A stretch of 48,986 nt of DNA from Candidatus Borkfalkia avistercoris (GTDB lineage Bacteria > Bacillota > Clostridia > Christensenellales > Borkfalkiaceae): assembly GCA_019115995.1 (NCBI GenBank), contig DXCL01000021.1, forward strand, positions 1-48,986, in the 5' to 3' direction. How positions within the stretch are numbered: position 1 is the first letter of the stretch; each line of letters begins with the position of its first letter. This document shows positions 25,894-33,087 of the stretch, piece after piece. Position numbers and translations under genes: made by a program. The notes beneath the pieces are model-generated. The model had not been told where the DNA came from. It was given only the letters and a program-made list of their open reading frames with translations, and did no database searches.

Positions 25894-26529
25894 TTATTTC
25901 GCTTTGACGCTGTCGCTTACCGTGACGACGCTCCCCTTCGCTCCGGGGATAGCGCCTTTGATGAGCAGCGCGTTTCTCGCCGCGTCTACCCTGACGATTT
26001 CAAGGTTCTGCACGGTGACGCGCTCGTTGCCGTACTGCCCGGGCATGTGCTTCTGCTTGAATACCCTGCTCGGCGTGGAGTTCGCGCCCATGGAGCCGAC
26101 TTCCCTGTGTACGGGGCCGACGCCGTGCGTCTCTTTCAGGCGGCGCTGATTCCATCTTTTGATGACGCCCGAATACCCGTGGCCCTTGGAGGTGCCTACA
26201 ACGTCTACCTTTTCGCCCTCTTTGAAGACTTCCACCGTTACTTCCTTGCCGACCTCGTAAGAGGAAAGATCGGAAAGGCGGAATTCTTTGAGCACCTTCT
26301 GCGGTTTTACGCCCGCCTTTTTGAACTGACCGAGCTCGGGCTTGTTGAGCCTCTTTTCGCTCGTCTCGTCAAAACCGAGTTTGAGAGCGGCGTAGCCGTC
26401 TTTTTCCACTGTTTTGATCTGCACTACCGGGCAGGGCCCCGCCTCCACTACCGTTACGGGGATCACCTTTCCTTCGGGAGTAAAGATCTGCGTCATGCCG
26501 ACTTTGCGTCCGATGATTGCTTTATTCAT
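25894..26529 (-). CDS. rplC: 50S ribosomal protein L3
   Basis: A 211-residue early assembly protein. [39 protein letters not shown] and [21 protein letters not shown] are conserved; the Gln of MPGQYG is the residue methylated in some bacteria. It lies 71 bases after rpsJ. Confidence 0.98.
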   Translation of the reverse strand: MNKAIIGRKVGMTQIFTPEGKVIPVTVVEAGPCPVVQIKTVEKDGYAALKLGFDETSEKRLNKPELGQFKKAGVKPQKVLKEFRLSDLSSYEVGKEVTVEVFKEGEKVDVVGTSKGHGYSGVIKRWNQRRLKETHGVGPVHREVGSMGANSTPSRVFKQKHMPGQYGNERVTVQNLEIVRVDAARNALLIKGAIPGAKGSVVTVSDSVKAK

Positions 26530-26600
26530 TGATAAAGTTCACTCCTTTTTTTATTTTTCGAATACCTTGAATCCACAAAGTATTTCTTTGCTGAATCAGA

Positions 26601-26900
26601 TTACAGTTTGATTTTGATGTCTACGCCCGCGGGAAGGTGAACGCTCTCCAAAAGCTTGGCGTTCGCGCTGTAAATATCGATGATCCTCTTGTGCGTGCGG
26701 ATCTCGAACTGCTCGCGGCTGTCTTTATCTTTGTGAGGCGAGCGGAGAATGGTTACGATCTCCTTTTCTGTGGGCAGCGGAATGGGCCCGCTGATTTTCG
26801 CGCCGGATTTTTCCATTGCCTCCACGATGCGCTGCGCCGCCAGGTCTACCAGCTCGTGGTCGTAAGCGGCGAGTTTGATCCTGATCTTCTGTCCTGCCAT
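26601..26900 (-). CDS. rpsJ: 30S ribosomal protein S10
   Basis: The first gene of the S10 group, 99 residues. [52 protein letters not shown]-type text is visible in pieces, ending [11 protein letters not shown]. Besides the ribosome it serves in NusB-linked antitermination. GGAGG precedes the start and a leader of about 250 bases lies upstream. Confidence 0.98.
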   Translation of the reverse strand: MAGQKIRIKLAAYDHELVDLAAQRIVEAMEKSGAKISGPIPLPTEKEIVTILRSPHKDKDSREQFEIRTHKRIIDIYSANAKLLESVHLPAGVDIKIKL

Positions 26901-27148
26901 TGTTGTTGAATTCCTCCGTTTTTTATACTAACTTTCTGTCAACGTAGCCGTGTGTGTCGGAGTGTCGCAGAAAAATAAACGCCATTCGATATATGCTATT
27001 GAATGGCTGTACTCCGGTTAGTCGCAGGGGTCGAGCCCCCACATTTGTCGGTATAAATTATCTTCGCAAAGGGCGCGATTGTGCTGTTGTTTATCCTCGC
27101 AACCCAAAGCGATTGAAGTAACTTTATACCTCAACCCTATTACACAGC
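26901..27148 (-). promoter_or_regulatory. S10 operon leader with nested hairpins
   Basis: The roughly 248-base untranslated leader from the predicted start (about 27148) to rpsJ. It has an outer stem CGGAGT/ACTCCG (26958-26963 with 27011-27016) enclosing an inner stem GCCATTC/GAATGGC (26981-26987 with 27001-27007). Next to it is a GGGG-type hairpin at about 27027-27040. No T-run follows, so it is not a simple terminator. A role in S10 autoregulation (for example by L4) is inference. Confidence 0.55.
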
Positions 27149-27154
27149 CTAAAT

Positions 27155-27183
27155 ATAATACCATACCCGTCAAGATAAGTCAA
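27155..27183 (-). promoter_or_regulatory. Promoter of the S10 operon
   Basis: On the minus strand: TTGACT (27178-27183), a 17-base spacer and TATTAT (27155-27160). The flanking sequence upstream is AT-rich (TTTTTAA) like an UP element. Confidence 0.75.
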
Positions 27184-27305
27184 TTAAAAACTTGCAATAT
27201 TTTTTGTTTTTTCGGATTTTTTTGAGTTTTATTGCAAAATACCGTTCCGAAACGCGCCGTTTCCCCGAAGGGGCAAGCCACAAGGCTTTTTTTCGTTCCG
27301 AAAAT

Positions 27306-27338
27306 CAAAAAGCACCCGAATATTTCGGGTGCTTTTTT
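27306..27338 (-). terminator. Terminator of rplJ-rplL
   Basis: The stem AAAGCACCCGAA / TTCGGGTGCTTT is flanked by A-runs and T-runs, 24 bases past the rplL stop. It separates the rplJL unit from the S10 promoter. Confidence 0.9.
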
Positions 27339-27361
27339 GTCCGATCCGATGAATGCGGCAA

Positions 27362-27736
27362 TTAGTCGATGGTGACTTCCGCGCCGGCTTCCTTCATGCG
27401 GGCAGCGATCTTTTCGGCTTCTTCCTTGTTGACGCCTTCCTTGATCATGCCGAGGCCTTCGACGAGAGCCTTTGCTTCCGCAAGGCCGAGGGACGTGAAT
27501 TCGCGGACAGCCTTGATGACCTCGATCTTCTTAGCGCCGATGTCTTTGAGTTTGACGTTGAACTCCGTCTTCTCTTCGACAGCTTCGGCAGCAGCGCCCG
27601 CAGCGGGAGCAGCAGCGACAGCGACGGGAGCGGCAGCGCTTACGCCGAACTCCTCTTCCAAAGCCTTTACGAGCTCGTTGAGCTCAACAACCGTCATACC
27701 TTTGATCTCTTCGATGAACTTAGCGATATCAGCCAT
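27362..27736 (-). CDS. rplL: 50S ribosomal protein L7/L12
   Basis: The 124-residue stalk protein that recruits translation factors. It has the N-terminal dimerisation helix ([23 protein letters not shown]), an Ala/Pro/Val-rich hinge ([20 protein letters not shown]), and the C-terminal factor-binding domain ([25 protein letters not shown]). It lies 104 bases after rplJ and is followed by a strong terminator instead of rpoB. Confidence 0.98.
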   Translation of the reverse strand: MADIAKFIEEIKGMTVVELNELVKALEEEFGVSAAAPVAVAAAPAAGAAAEAVEEKTEFNVKLKDIGAKKIEVIKAVREFTSLGLAEAKALVEGLGMIKEGVNKEEAEKIAARMKEAGAEVTID

Positions 27737-27840
27737 TTTTAAATTCCTCCAAATAATTTCGATTTGATAAATTTTCCCGCTCGATTTTACGCCGCGGCGG
27801 ACAGGCGGCGGCTAAGCCGCGTTCGGATACGGAGAACGCG

Positions 27841-28365
27841 TTACTGCGCCTTTTTCTCCGCGATCGCATTGAGCGCCACGACTACGCCGCGAAGCATCGC
27901 GGAGAGAACGCCCGCGAAATTCGCGATGGGCGCCTGCATGGAGCCGAGCATCTTTGCAATGAGTTCTTCCCTCGAAGGCATATCCGCGAGCGCCTTGATG
28001 CCTTTGGCATCGATATAGGCGTTGTCTACATATGCGCTCTTGGGAACGATCTTTTCGGGCATCGCCTTGACCGCTTCCGCAAAAATTTTCGCGGCAGCCG
28101 TCTCGTCGGGGCTGAACGCCGTCGCCGTCGGGCCGTTGAGGTCTGCGTCGAACGCGGTAACGCCCAATTCGTTGAACGCCTTGCGGAGCAGGGTATTTTT
28201 GTAAACCTTGTACTCCACGCCCGCTGCCCTGAACTTATTGCGAAGATCGGAAACTTCCGCAACGGTGAGCCCCTTGTAGTCTACGAACACAACGGACTTG
28301 CTGTTCTGGATCTTTTCCTTGATCTCTTCCACAACTTGTTTTTTCGCTTCCAGATTAGCTGACAT
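27841..28365 (-). CDS. rplJ: 50S ribosomal protein L10
   Basis: A 174-residue stalk base protein. The rRNA-binding domain (VVEEIKEKIQNSKSVVFVDYKGLTV) and the C-terminal L12-binding helix (QAPIANFAGVLSAMLRGVVVALNAI) are present. GGAGGTAACC lies directly before the ATG. Unlike the usual short distance to its leader, here about 630 bases containing three structured repeats separate the L10 attenuator from this gene. Confidence 0.97.
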   Translation of the reverse strand: MSANLEAKKQVVEEIKEKIQNSKSVVFVDYKGLTVAEVSDLRNKFRAAGVEYKVYKNTLLRKAFNELGVTAFDADLNGPTATAFSPDETAAAKIFAEAVKAMPEKIVPKSAYVDNAYIDAKGIKALADMPSREELIAKMLGSMQAPIANFAGVLSAMLRGVVVALNAIAEKKAQ

Positions 28366-28390
28366 TGGTTACCTCCTATAAAAATTTTCT

Positions 28391-28592
28391 CACGCGTTTC
28401 TCGCAAAAGAGATGCTGCGAAACGCCGTGATCTCAGGAGACACCGCCGCACGCCTTACGGCTGACGGCGTTTTCTCCCTCTGCGCGCGCCTTTTAAAGGC
28501 TCCCGCACCAATATGCGCGCGCATTCACCCTCTTCCCGTAAGCCTTACGGCAATTTGGGTGCGCCGGCGCAAAAGCGCGGTTTTGCTTGCGC
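28391..28592 (+). repeat. Five-hairpin repeat, copy R3 (first of tandem)
   Basis: Hairpin I: CACG (28391-28394) and CGTTT pair with AAACG, bulged C, CGTG (28420-28429). Hairpin II: GGAGA/TCTCC (28436-28440, 28473-28477) around CGCCG/CGGCG. Hairpin III: TGCGCGCG/CGCGCGCA (28481-28488, 28516-28523). Hairpin IV: CACCC/GGGTG (28526-28530, 28557-28561). Hairpin V: GCAAAA/TTTTGC (28569-28574, 28581-28586). Relative to the rplJ transcript it is antisense, but the stems would fold on either strand. Confidence 0.75.
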
Positions 28593-28610
28593 AGTAAATA
28601 TGCATTTTCT

Positions 28611-28814
28611 CACGAAAAATGTTTTAAGCTGATAAAACATTTTTCCGTGATTTTCAGGAAAACCCGACGGACGCTTGCGCTCCGCGTCGGCGTTTTCCTC
28701 TTTGCGCGATTTTTTAGGGCACGCCATAAGGAATCGCGCAAATTCACCTTTCCCCGAAAACCAAAGCATTGGCAAACAGGGTGCGCTCGCAAAAAATACG
28801 ATTTTCGCTCGCGC
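28611..28814 (+). repeat. Five-hairpin repeat, copy R4 (second of tandem)
   Basis: Same order of stems as R3 but with mostly different stem sequences. Hairpin I is CACG plus AAAAATGTTTT paired with AAAACATTTTT, one bulged C and CGTG (28611-28649). Hairpin II is AGGAAAA/TTTTCCT with CCGACG/CGTCGG (about 28656-28700). Hairpin III is TTGCGCGATT/AATCGCGCAA (about 28701-28741). Hairpin IV is CACC...GGGTG with CCA/TGG inside. Hairpin V is an A-run/T-run stem flanked by GCGC. R4 is the most diverged copy, so it is the best witness for compensatory change. Confidence 0.75.
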
Positions 28815-28834
28815 AGGATCAATACAATTTTTCT

Positions 28835-28985
28835 CACGCGTTTCTCGCAAAAGAGATGCTGCGGAACGCCGTGATCTCAGGAGACACCGCCGCACGCCTT
28901 ACGGCTGACGGCGTTTTCTCCCTCTGCGCGCCTTATAAAGGCCGCGCCCTTCCTTTCCCCTGCGCCCACCCGAACGGGTGCGCGA
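28835..28985 (+). repeat. Five-hairpin repeat, copy R5 (third of tandem, shortened)
   Basis: Hairpins I and II are nearly identical to R3: over about 98 bases I count one difference (GCGAAACG versus GCGGAACG). The later part is shortened: GCGCG...CGCGC stands for hairpin III, and a compact GCGC-CACCCG/CGGGTG-CGC hairpin (about 28962-28983) stands for hairpin IV. It ends next to the L10 attenuator. The R3/R5 similarity points to recent duplication or conversion across R4. Confidence 0.7.
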
Positions 28986-28992
28986 TGCAAAC

Positions 28993-29026
28993 AAAAAAGT
29001 CCTTATACCGCGCAGGTATAAGGACT
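28993..29026 (-). terminator. L10 attenuator terminator
   Basis: A perfect 12-base stem (28998-29009 with 29015-29026, arms AGTCCTTATACC and complement). On the minus strand it is followed by a T-run at 28993-28998. It lies between the L10 leader fold and rplJ, the usual place for an attenuator. Confidence 0.85.
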
Positions 29027-29039
29027 CGCATGCGTAAAA

Positions 29040-29139
29040 ACAAACGGTCTTGCCTTATTACCTCGGCGGGCGTTTCCATTAAACCTTGCGGTGCCAGCTT
29101 TCTGCGGTAGGGATATTGATGCTTTCGCAATTTCAATGC
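29040..29139 (-). promoter_or_regulatory. L10 ribosomal protein leader
   Basis: The transcript leader before rplJ contains GCAGAAAGCTGGCACCGCAA and, further on, CCCGCCGAGGTAATAAGGC. These resemble the L10 leader family of Bacillota, which binds L10 (with L12) to control rplJL by attenuation. The intrinsic terminator at 28993-29026 follows it directly. Assignment is by recognisable motif and position; a covariance-model match was not run. Confidence 0.8.
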
Positions 29140-29145
29140 TTGTAC

Positions 29146-29174
29146 ATTATACCGTCGCAACGGCAATAAGTCAA
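29146..29174 (-). promoter_or_regulatory. Promoter of rplJ-rplL
   Basis: On the minus strand: TTGACT (29169-29174), a 17-base spacer and TATAAT (29146-29151), between rplA and the L10 leader. This allows rplJL expression independent of rplKA. Confidence 0.85.
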
Positions 29175-29240
29175 CCGTTTTTCCGCGCTTTCGCGGCAAA
29201 ATCCGAAAAAATCTTTTCTCTGCCGCACGCCGTGCATTTT

Positions 29241-29930
29241 TTACAGTTTCGCGTAATTGATCTTGATCCCGGGGCCCATCGTGCTGGATACGGCAACGCT
29301 GCGGATATACTGACCTTTTGCCGCAGACGGCTTCGCCTTGACGATCGCGTCCATCAGCGCGTTGAAGTTCTCCGCAAGCTTTTCCTTGCCGAAGCTCTTT
29401 TTCCCGATCGGGCAGTGAATGATCGCCGTCTTATCGAGACGGTACTCGACCTTACCTGCTTTGACTTCGGAGATCGCCTTCGCGACGTCGGGGGTGACGG
29501 TACCCGATTTCGGGTTCGGCATGAGCCCCTTGGGGCCGAGCACCTTACCGATACGGCCGACCACGCCCATCATATCGGGGGTGGTGATGACGACGTCGAA
29601 GTCGAACCAGTTTTCCGTCTGAATTTTTTGCACCATCTCTTCGGCGCCCACATAGTCGGCGCCCGCCGCCTGCGCGATGTCAGCCTTTTCGCCCTTCGCG
29701 ATGACGAGCACCTTTTTGCTTTTGCCCGTGCCGTTGGGAAGGACGAGCACGCCGCGCACCTGCTGATCCGCCTGGCGGGGATCTACGCCGAGGCGCACGT
29801 GCAATTCGATCGTCTCGTCGAATTTGGCTTTTGCAGTGTCGACCGCGAGCCCCATGGCTTCGTCGACATCGTATGCTTTGGAACGATCGTATGCCTTCAA
29901 ACTGTCGGCATATTTTTTCCCGTATTTCAT
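29241..29930 (-). CDS. rplA: 50S ribosomal protein L1
   Basis: A 229-residue protein of the mobile E-site stalk. The conserved [20 protein letters not shown] and [21 protein letters not shown] are intact. L1 often represses its own operon. It lies 59 bases after rplK; the rplJ promoter begins 67 bases past its stop. Confidence 0.98.
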   Translation of the reverse strand: MKYGKKYADSLKAYDRSKAYDVDEAMGLAVDTAKAKFDETIELHVRLGVDPRQADQQVRGVLVLPNGTGKSKKVLVIAKGEKADIAQAAGADYVGAEEMVQKIQTENWFDFDVVITTPDMMGVVGRIGKVLGPKGLMPNPKSGTVTPDVAKAISEVKAGKVEYRLDKTAIIHCPIGKKSFGKEKLAENFNALMDAIVKAKPSAAKGQYIRSVAVSSTMGPGIKINYAKL

Positions 29931-29989
29931 TCTATATTACCTCCTTGTGGTACATGCGAGAATCTGTCTCTCCCACATTCTCCTTGCGA

Positions 29990-30415
29990 TTATTCTTCGA
30001 CGGTGACGCCCATGCTGCGCGCGGTGCCGCGGATCATGCTCTTTGCCGCTTCCAGCGAAGCCGCGTTGAGGTCGGGCATTTTCAGCTTGGCGATCTCCTC
30101 TACCTGCGCGTCGGTCAGCTTTGCGACCTTATCGCGGTTGGGCCTTGCGCTGCCGCTTTCGATCTTGCACGCCTTTTTGATGAGGACGGGTGCGGGCGGC
30201 GTTTTCAGAATAAACGTAAAAGATCTGTCCTGATAAATGGTGATGACCACGGGAATGATAAGTCCCGCCTGGTCGGCAGTTTTTGCATTGAATTCCTTGG
30301 TAAAGCCGGGAATGTTGATGCCGTGCGGGCCGAGCGTCGAACCGACGGGGGGGCCGGGCGTGGCTTTGCCGGCGGGCAGCTGCAATTTGACTACCGCGGT
30401 GATTTTCTTAGCCAT
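29990..30415 (-). CDS. rplK: 50S ribosomal protein L11
   Basis: A 141-residue protein of the GTPase-associated centre. It begins [20 protein letters not shown] and holds [22 protein letters not shown]. The start at 30415 is chosen over an in-frame ATG at 30445 because GGAG lies 7 bases before it and the family starts here. It lies 91 bases after nusG. Confidence 0.97.
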   Translation of the reverse strand: MAKKITAVVKLQLPAGKATPGPPVGSTLGPHGINIPGFTKEFNAKTADQAGLIIPVVITIYQDRSFTFILKTPPAPVLIKKACKIESGSARPNRDKVAKLTDAQVEEIAKLKMPDLNAASLEAAKSMIRGTARSMGVTVEE

Positions 30416-30506
30416 AAGTTCTCCTCCAAATTGTGGTTTTAGCAAAGCGCCGAAAATATTTGCGCTTCTCCCACTTTATTAGAAATAGGGTCGCCCCTGT
30501 TCCTGC

Positions 30507-31073
30507 TTATTGATCCTGTTCTTCCTTGGGCTGCTCCGCAAGGTTGAGCTTTCTGATCTGCACGTACTCCACCTCTACGTCGGTATTCCTGCCGAACATG
30601 ACGACGTTGACCTTCGCCTTCTGCGCGGAGTCGTTCAGCTCTTTGATCTTGCCCACAAAACCCGCCAGCGGGCCGGCGTCTATGCTCACGTCGTCGCCCA
30701 CGGCAAAATCCGCATCTACGACGACGGATTCGAGCTGCATCTTTCTCACCTCGTCGTCTTTGAGCGGCAGAGGCCTGCCCTGCGGCCCTACAAAGCCCGT
30801 GACCCCCCTCGTGTTCGTGACCAAATACCAAACCTGATTGGAATAGATCATCTTGATGAACACATAGCAGGGAAGCAGCTTTCTTTCCACGACCTTCTTT
30901 TTGCCGTTCTTCTCCTCGATGGTCTGCTCCATCGGGATTTTGAGATCGAAGATGCTGTCTTTGAGATTATTGTTTTCGATCAGCTTTTCCAGGCTGTCTT
31001 TGACCATCGCTTCATAACCGGAATAGGTGTGAAGCACGTACCACTTTGCCTGGCTTTCGGGCGAATTCTCCAT
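30507..31073 (-). CDS. nusG: Transcription termination/antitermination factor NusG
   Basis: A 188-residue factor with the N-terminal NGN domain (KWYVLHTYSGYEAMVKDSL; LLPCYVFIKMIYSNQVWYLV) that binds RNA polymerase, and a C-terminal KOW domain (DDVSIDAGPLAGFVGKIKEL) that contacts S10 or Rho. It is the housekeeping form in the secE-nusG-rplK order. It lies 17 bases after secE. Confidence 0.98.
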   Translation of the reverse strand: MENSPESQAKWYVLHTYSGYEAMVKDSLEKLIENNNLKDSIFDLKIPMEQTIEEKNGKKKVVERKLLPCYVFIKMIYSNQVWYLVTNTRGVTGFVGPQGRPLPLKDDEVRKMQLESVVVDADFAVGDDVSIDAGPLAGFVGKIKELNDSAQKAKVNVVMFGRNTDVEVEYVQIRKLNLAEQPKEEQDQ

Positions 31074-31090
31074 ATACTCCCCTTATCCTC

Positions 31091-31318
31091 TTAGGCACCG
31101 ATGCCGGTGACGAGATCCAAAAGTGAACTGAGCCCGAAGTTGATGGCGGTAAATACGATCAAAAAGATGACGACGACGGAAATAACGACGCCCGTAGCCT
31201 TTACCACCTTTCCGAAAGAAGGCCACGTGACCTTTTTGAGCTCGGAAAAGACCTCTTTGATCTTTCTGCCCATTCTTACAAAAATGTTGGGCTTTTTGGC
31301 AGCTGTTTTCGCTTTCAT
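31091..31318 (-). CDS. secE: Protein translocase subunit SecE
   Basis: A 75-residue single-span form: the amphipathic GRKIKEVFSELKKVTWPSFGKVV followed by one membrane helix (VVISVVVIFLIVFTAINFG). It clamps SecY, whose gene lies about 14 kb downstream in the same cluster. Confidence 0.97.
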   Translation of the reverse strand: MKAKTAAKKPNIFVRMGRKIKEVFSELKKVTWPSFGKVVKATGVVISVVVIFLIVFTAINFGLSSLLDLVTGIGA

Positions 31319-31364
31319 TTTTACTCCTTAGGCGAGCGGAATACCGTACAAGCTTCCGCGCGGA

Positions 31365-31526
31365 TTACTTGGATTCTTTGTGGACGGTATGCTTTTTGCA
31401 GAAAGGACAATACTTTTTCAGCTGCAATCTTTCGGGATCGTTCTTTTTATTCTTCATATTGTCGTAATTTCTGTGTTTGCATTCGGTGCATTCGAATGTG
31501 ATCTTCGTTCTGTTTATGGCAGCCAT
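31365..31526 (-). CDS. rpmG: 50S ribosomal protein L33, zinc-binding form
   Basis: A 53-residue protein, [20 protein letters not shown] ... [15 protein letters not shown]. The CTEC and CPFC pairs mark the zinc-binding C+ form. The start at 31526 is by family fit; the nearest GGAG is 11 bases upstream, which is long. The open frame extends further but that part crosses a hairpin with a T-run. It is the first gene of the rpmG-secE-nusG unit. Confidence 0.95.
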   Translation of the reverse strand: MAAINRTKITFECTECKHRNYDNMKNKKNDPERLQLKKYCPFCKKHTVHKESK

Positions 31527-31545
31527 TTTTCTAAAAACTCCATGC

Positions 31546-31572
31546 AAAAAAATCACACCTTCGGGCGGTGTG
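31546..31572 (-). terminator. Hairpin with T-run immediately upstream of rpmG
   Basis: The stem CACACC/GGTGTG (31567-31572 with 31554-31559 on the minus strand) is followed by A and a run of seven T at 31546-31552. It has the form of a small intrinsic terminator placed between the promoter and the rpmG ribosome site. With the start predicted near 31573 it would begin at the very 5' end of the mRNA. Confidence 0.6.
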
Positions 31573-31579
31573 TTCTTAG

Positions 31580-31608
31580 AGTCTATCATAAAGTTTCCGG
31601 CTTGTCAA
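31580..31608 (-). promoter_or_regulatory. Promoter of rpmG-secE-nusG
   Basis: On the minus strand: TTGACA (31603-31608), a 17-base spacer and TAGACT (31580-31585). Confidence 0.65.
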
Positions 31609-31721
31609 TTATTTTTGACCGAAGTTTGAATAATTTATTATCCGATGCGTCAATCTTTCCGAAAAAAGGGAGCCGATACCCCGCCTTTTATTGTTTTTTC
31701 GATAAAGCGCCCGCAAAACTC

Positions 31722-31751
31722 TTGCATAAATCGGGGCGTTCGTTGTATAAT
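31722..31751 (+). promoter_or_regulatory. Promoter of the flavodiiron protein gene
   Basis: TTGCAT (31722-31727), an 18-base spacer and TATAAT (31746-31751). The short leader carries a perfect GCGCGC/GCGCGC hairpin with a CTTACG loop at about 31769-31787. Confidence 0.7.
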
Positions 31752-31820
31752 ATCAGCGAAAATCCCCGCGCGCCTTACGGCGCGCTCTATTTAATAATAT
31801 TGAAAGGAGTCAAAAAGCAA

Positions 31821-32993
31821 ATGAATGCCGTTCGCATCACCGAAGGCGTTTACTGGGTAGGCGCCATCGATTGGAATCTCAGAAATTTCCACGGCTACGA
31901 GACGGAAAAGGGCTCGACCTACAACGCATATCTCGTGATCGACGAGAAGATCACCCTCATCGACGCGGTCAAAGAGCCGTTCAAAGAGGAGATGCTTTCC
32001 CGCATCGCCTCCGTGATCGATCCCGCAAAAATCGACGTGATCGTATCCAACCACGCGGAACCCGACCACAGCGGGGCGCTGCCTTATATAAAAAGCATCG
32101 CCAAAAACGCCAAGATCTACGCCGCGTTCGGCGCGGGGATCAAAGACCTTTCCGCCTATTACGGCGATCTCGGCTATGTCGGCGTGAAGGCGGGCGAAAG
32201 CCTGTGCATCGGCAAGCGGACGCTGACCTTTGTGCCCACCCCCATGGTGCACTGGCCCGACAATATGGTCAGCTACATGACGCCCGAGAACATACTCTTT
32301 TCCAACGACGCGTTCGGCCAGCACTACGCGTCGGACGAGCGTTTGGACACGGAATGCGACCTGCCCGAGGCATACATTCAGGCGCGCAAGTACTACGCGA
32401 ACATCGTGCAGCCTTACGGCATGCAGACGGGCAAGGCGCTCGACGCCCTCGCGGGGCTGAAAATCGACATGATCTGCCCCAGCCACGGCATCGTTTGGAC
32501 GAAACATATACCCGAGATCCTCGCCCTTTACAAATCGTGGGTGGCAAACGAATACGACGATACGGCGATCATCGTGTACGACACGATGTGGCACTCCACC
32601 GAGACGATGGCGCACGCGATCGAAAACGCATTCCTTGCCGCGGGATACAAGCCCCGCCTCTACAATCTGCACTATTGCCACAATTCCGACGTCATCGCGG
32701 ACGCGATGACGGCAAAATACATCGCCGTCGGCTCGCCTACGCTCAACAACAACATGATGCCCTCCGTCGCTTCCTTCCTCACCTATTTCAAGGGACTGAA
32801 CGGAAACAAGAAAAAATATATCGCCTTCGGCTCGTACGGCTGGGGCGGGCAGTCTCCCGATCAGGTATCCGAAGCGTTGAAGAGCCCCAAGTGCGAGGCG
32901 CTTCTACCCGCGATCAAGATCGCGTACAAGCCGTCGGACGAGCAACTCAAAAAAATCGAGCAGGACGTTTTAGAAGCGCTGAAAAATCAATAG
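31821..32993 (+). CDS. fprA: Flavodiiron protein (FprA-type, oxygen or NO reductase)
   Basis: A 390-residue A-type flavoprotein that reduces O2 to water or NO to N2O, protecting anaerobes. The N-terminal metallo-beta-lactamase-like domain carries the diiron ligands: NHAEPDHSG (His 78, Glu 80, Asp 82, His 83), MVHWPDNMVSY and CPSHGIVW. From about residue 250 a flavodoxin domain with FMN-phosphate loop YDTMWHSTETMA follows, and SYGWGGQ is the usual flavin contact. No rubredoxin or extra C-terminal module is fused, so an external electron donor is needed. AAGGAG lies 11 bases before the ATG; an upstream in-frame start exists but lacks such a site. Confidence 0.93.
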   Translation: MNAVRITEGVYWVGAIDWNLRNFHGYETEKGSTYNAYLVIDEKITLIDAVKEPFKEEMLSRIASVIDPAKIDVIVSNHAEPDHSGALPYIKSIAKNAKIYAAFGAGIKDLSAYYGDLGYVGVKAGESLCIGKRTLTFVPTPMVHWPDNMVSYMTPENILFSNDAFGQHYASDERLDTECDLPEAYIQARKYYANIVQPYGMQTGKALDALAGLKIDMICPSHGIVWTKHIPEILALYKSWVANEYDDTAIIVYDTMWHSTETMAHAIENAFLAAGYKPRLYNLHYCHNSDVIADAMTAKYIAVGSPTLNNNMMPSVASFLTYFKGLNGNKKKYIAFGSYGWGGQSPDQVSEALKSPKCEALLPAIKIAYKPSDEQLKKIEQDVLEALKNQ

Positions 32994-33041
32994 CCGCTTC
33001 CCCTTTTTTGACTTAACAGAATCATTTGCCTTTAAAAACCG

Positions 33042-33072
33042 AACGCCGGGCGCTCACCGCGCCCGGCGTTTT
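33042..33072. terminator. Bidirectional terminator between fprA and hpt
   Basis: A 10-base perfect stem, CGCCGGGCGC (33044-33053) with GCGCCCGGCG (33059-33068), A-run on one side and TTTTC on the other, between two convergent genes. Confidence 0.8.
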
Positions 33073-33087
33073 CTTTGCCCGAAGCAT

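Noticed and set aside
27020-27045. A possible tRNA or tmRNA 3' end (GCAGGGGTCGAGCCCC)
   Set aside because: The T-loop lacks the required TTC, no acceptor partner or anticodon arm was found, and the hairpin lies within the S10 leader.
28391-28985. Interpreting the tandem repeats as a CRISPR array
   Set aside because: The units are about 220 bases, differ in stem sequence, have no constant short repeat with unique spacers, and no cas genes are present.
28412-29110. Short open frames in the repeat array
   Set aside because: They have no ribosome sites, encode Arg/Ala/Phe-rich low-complexity text, and coincide with the hairpins.
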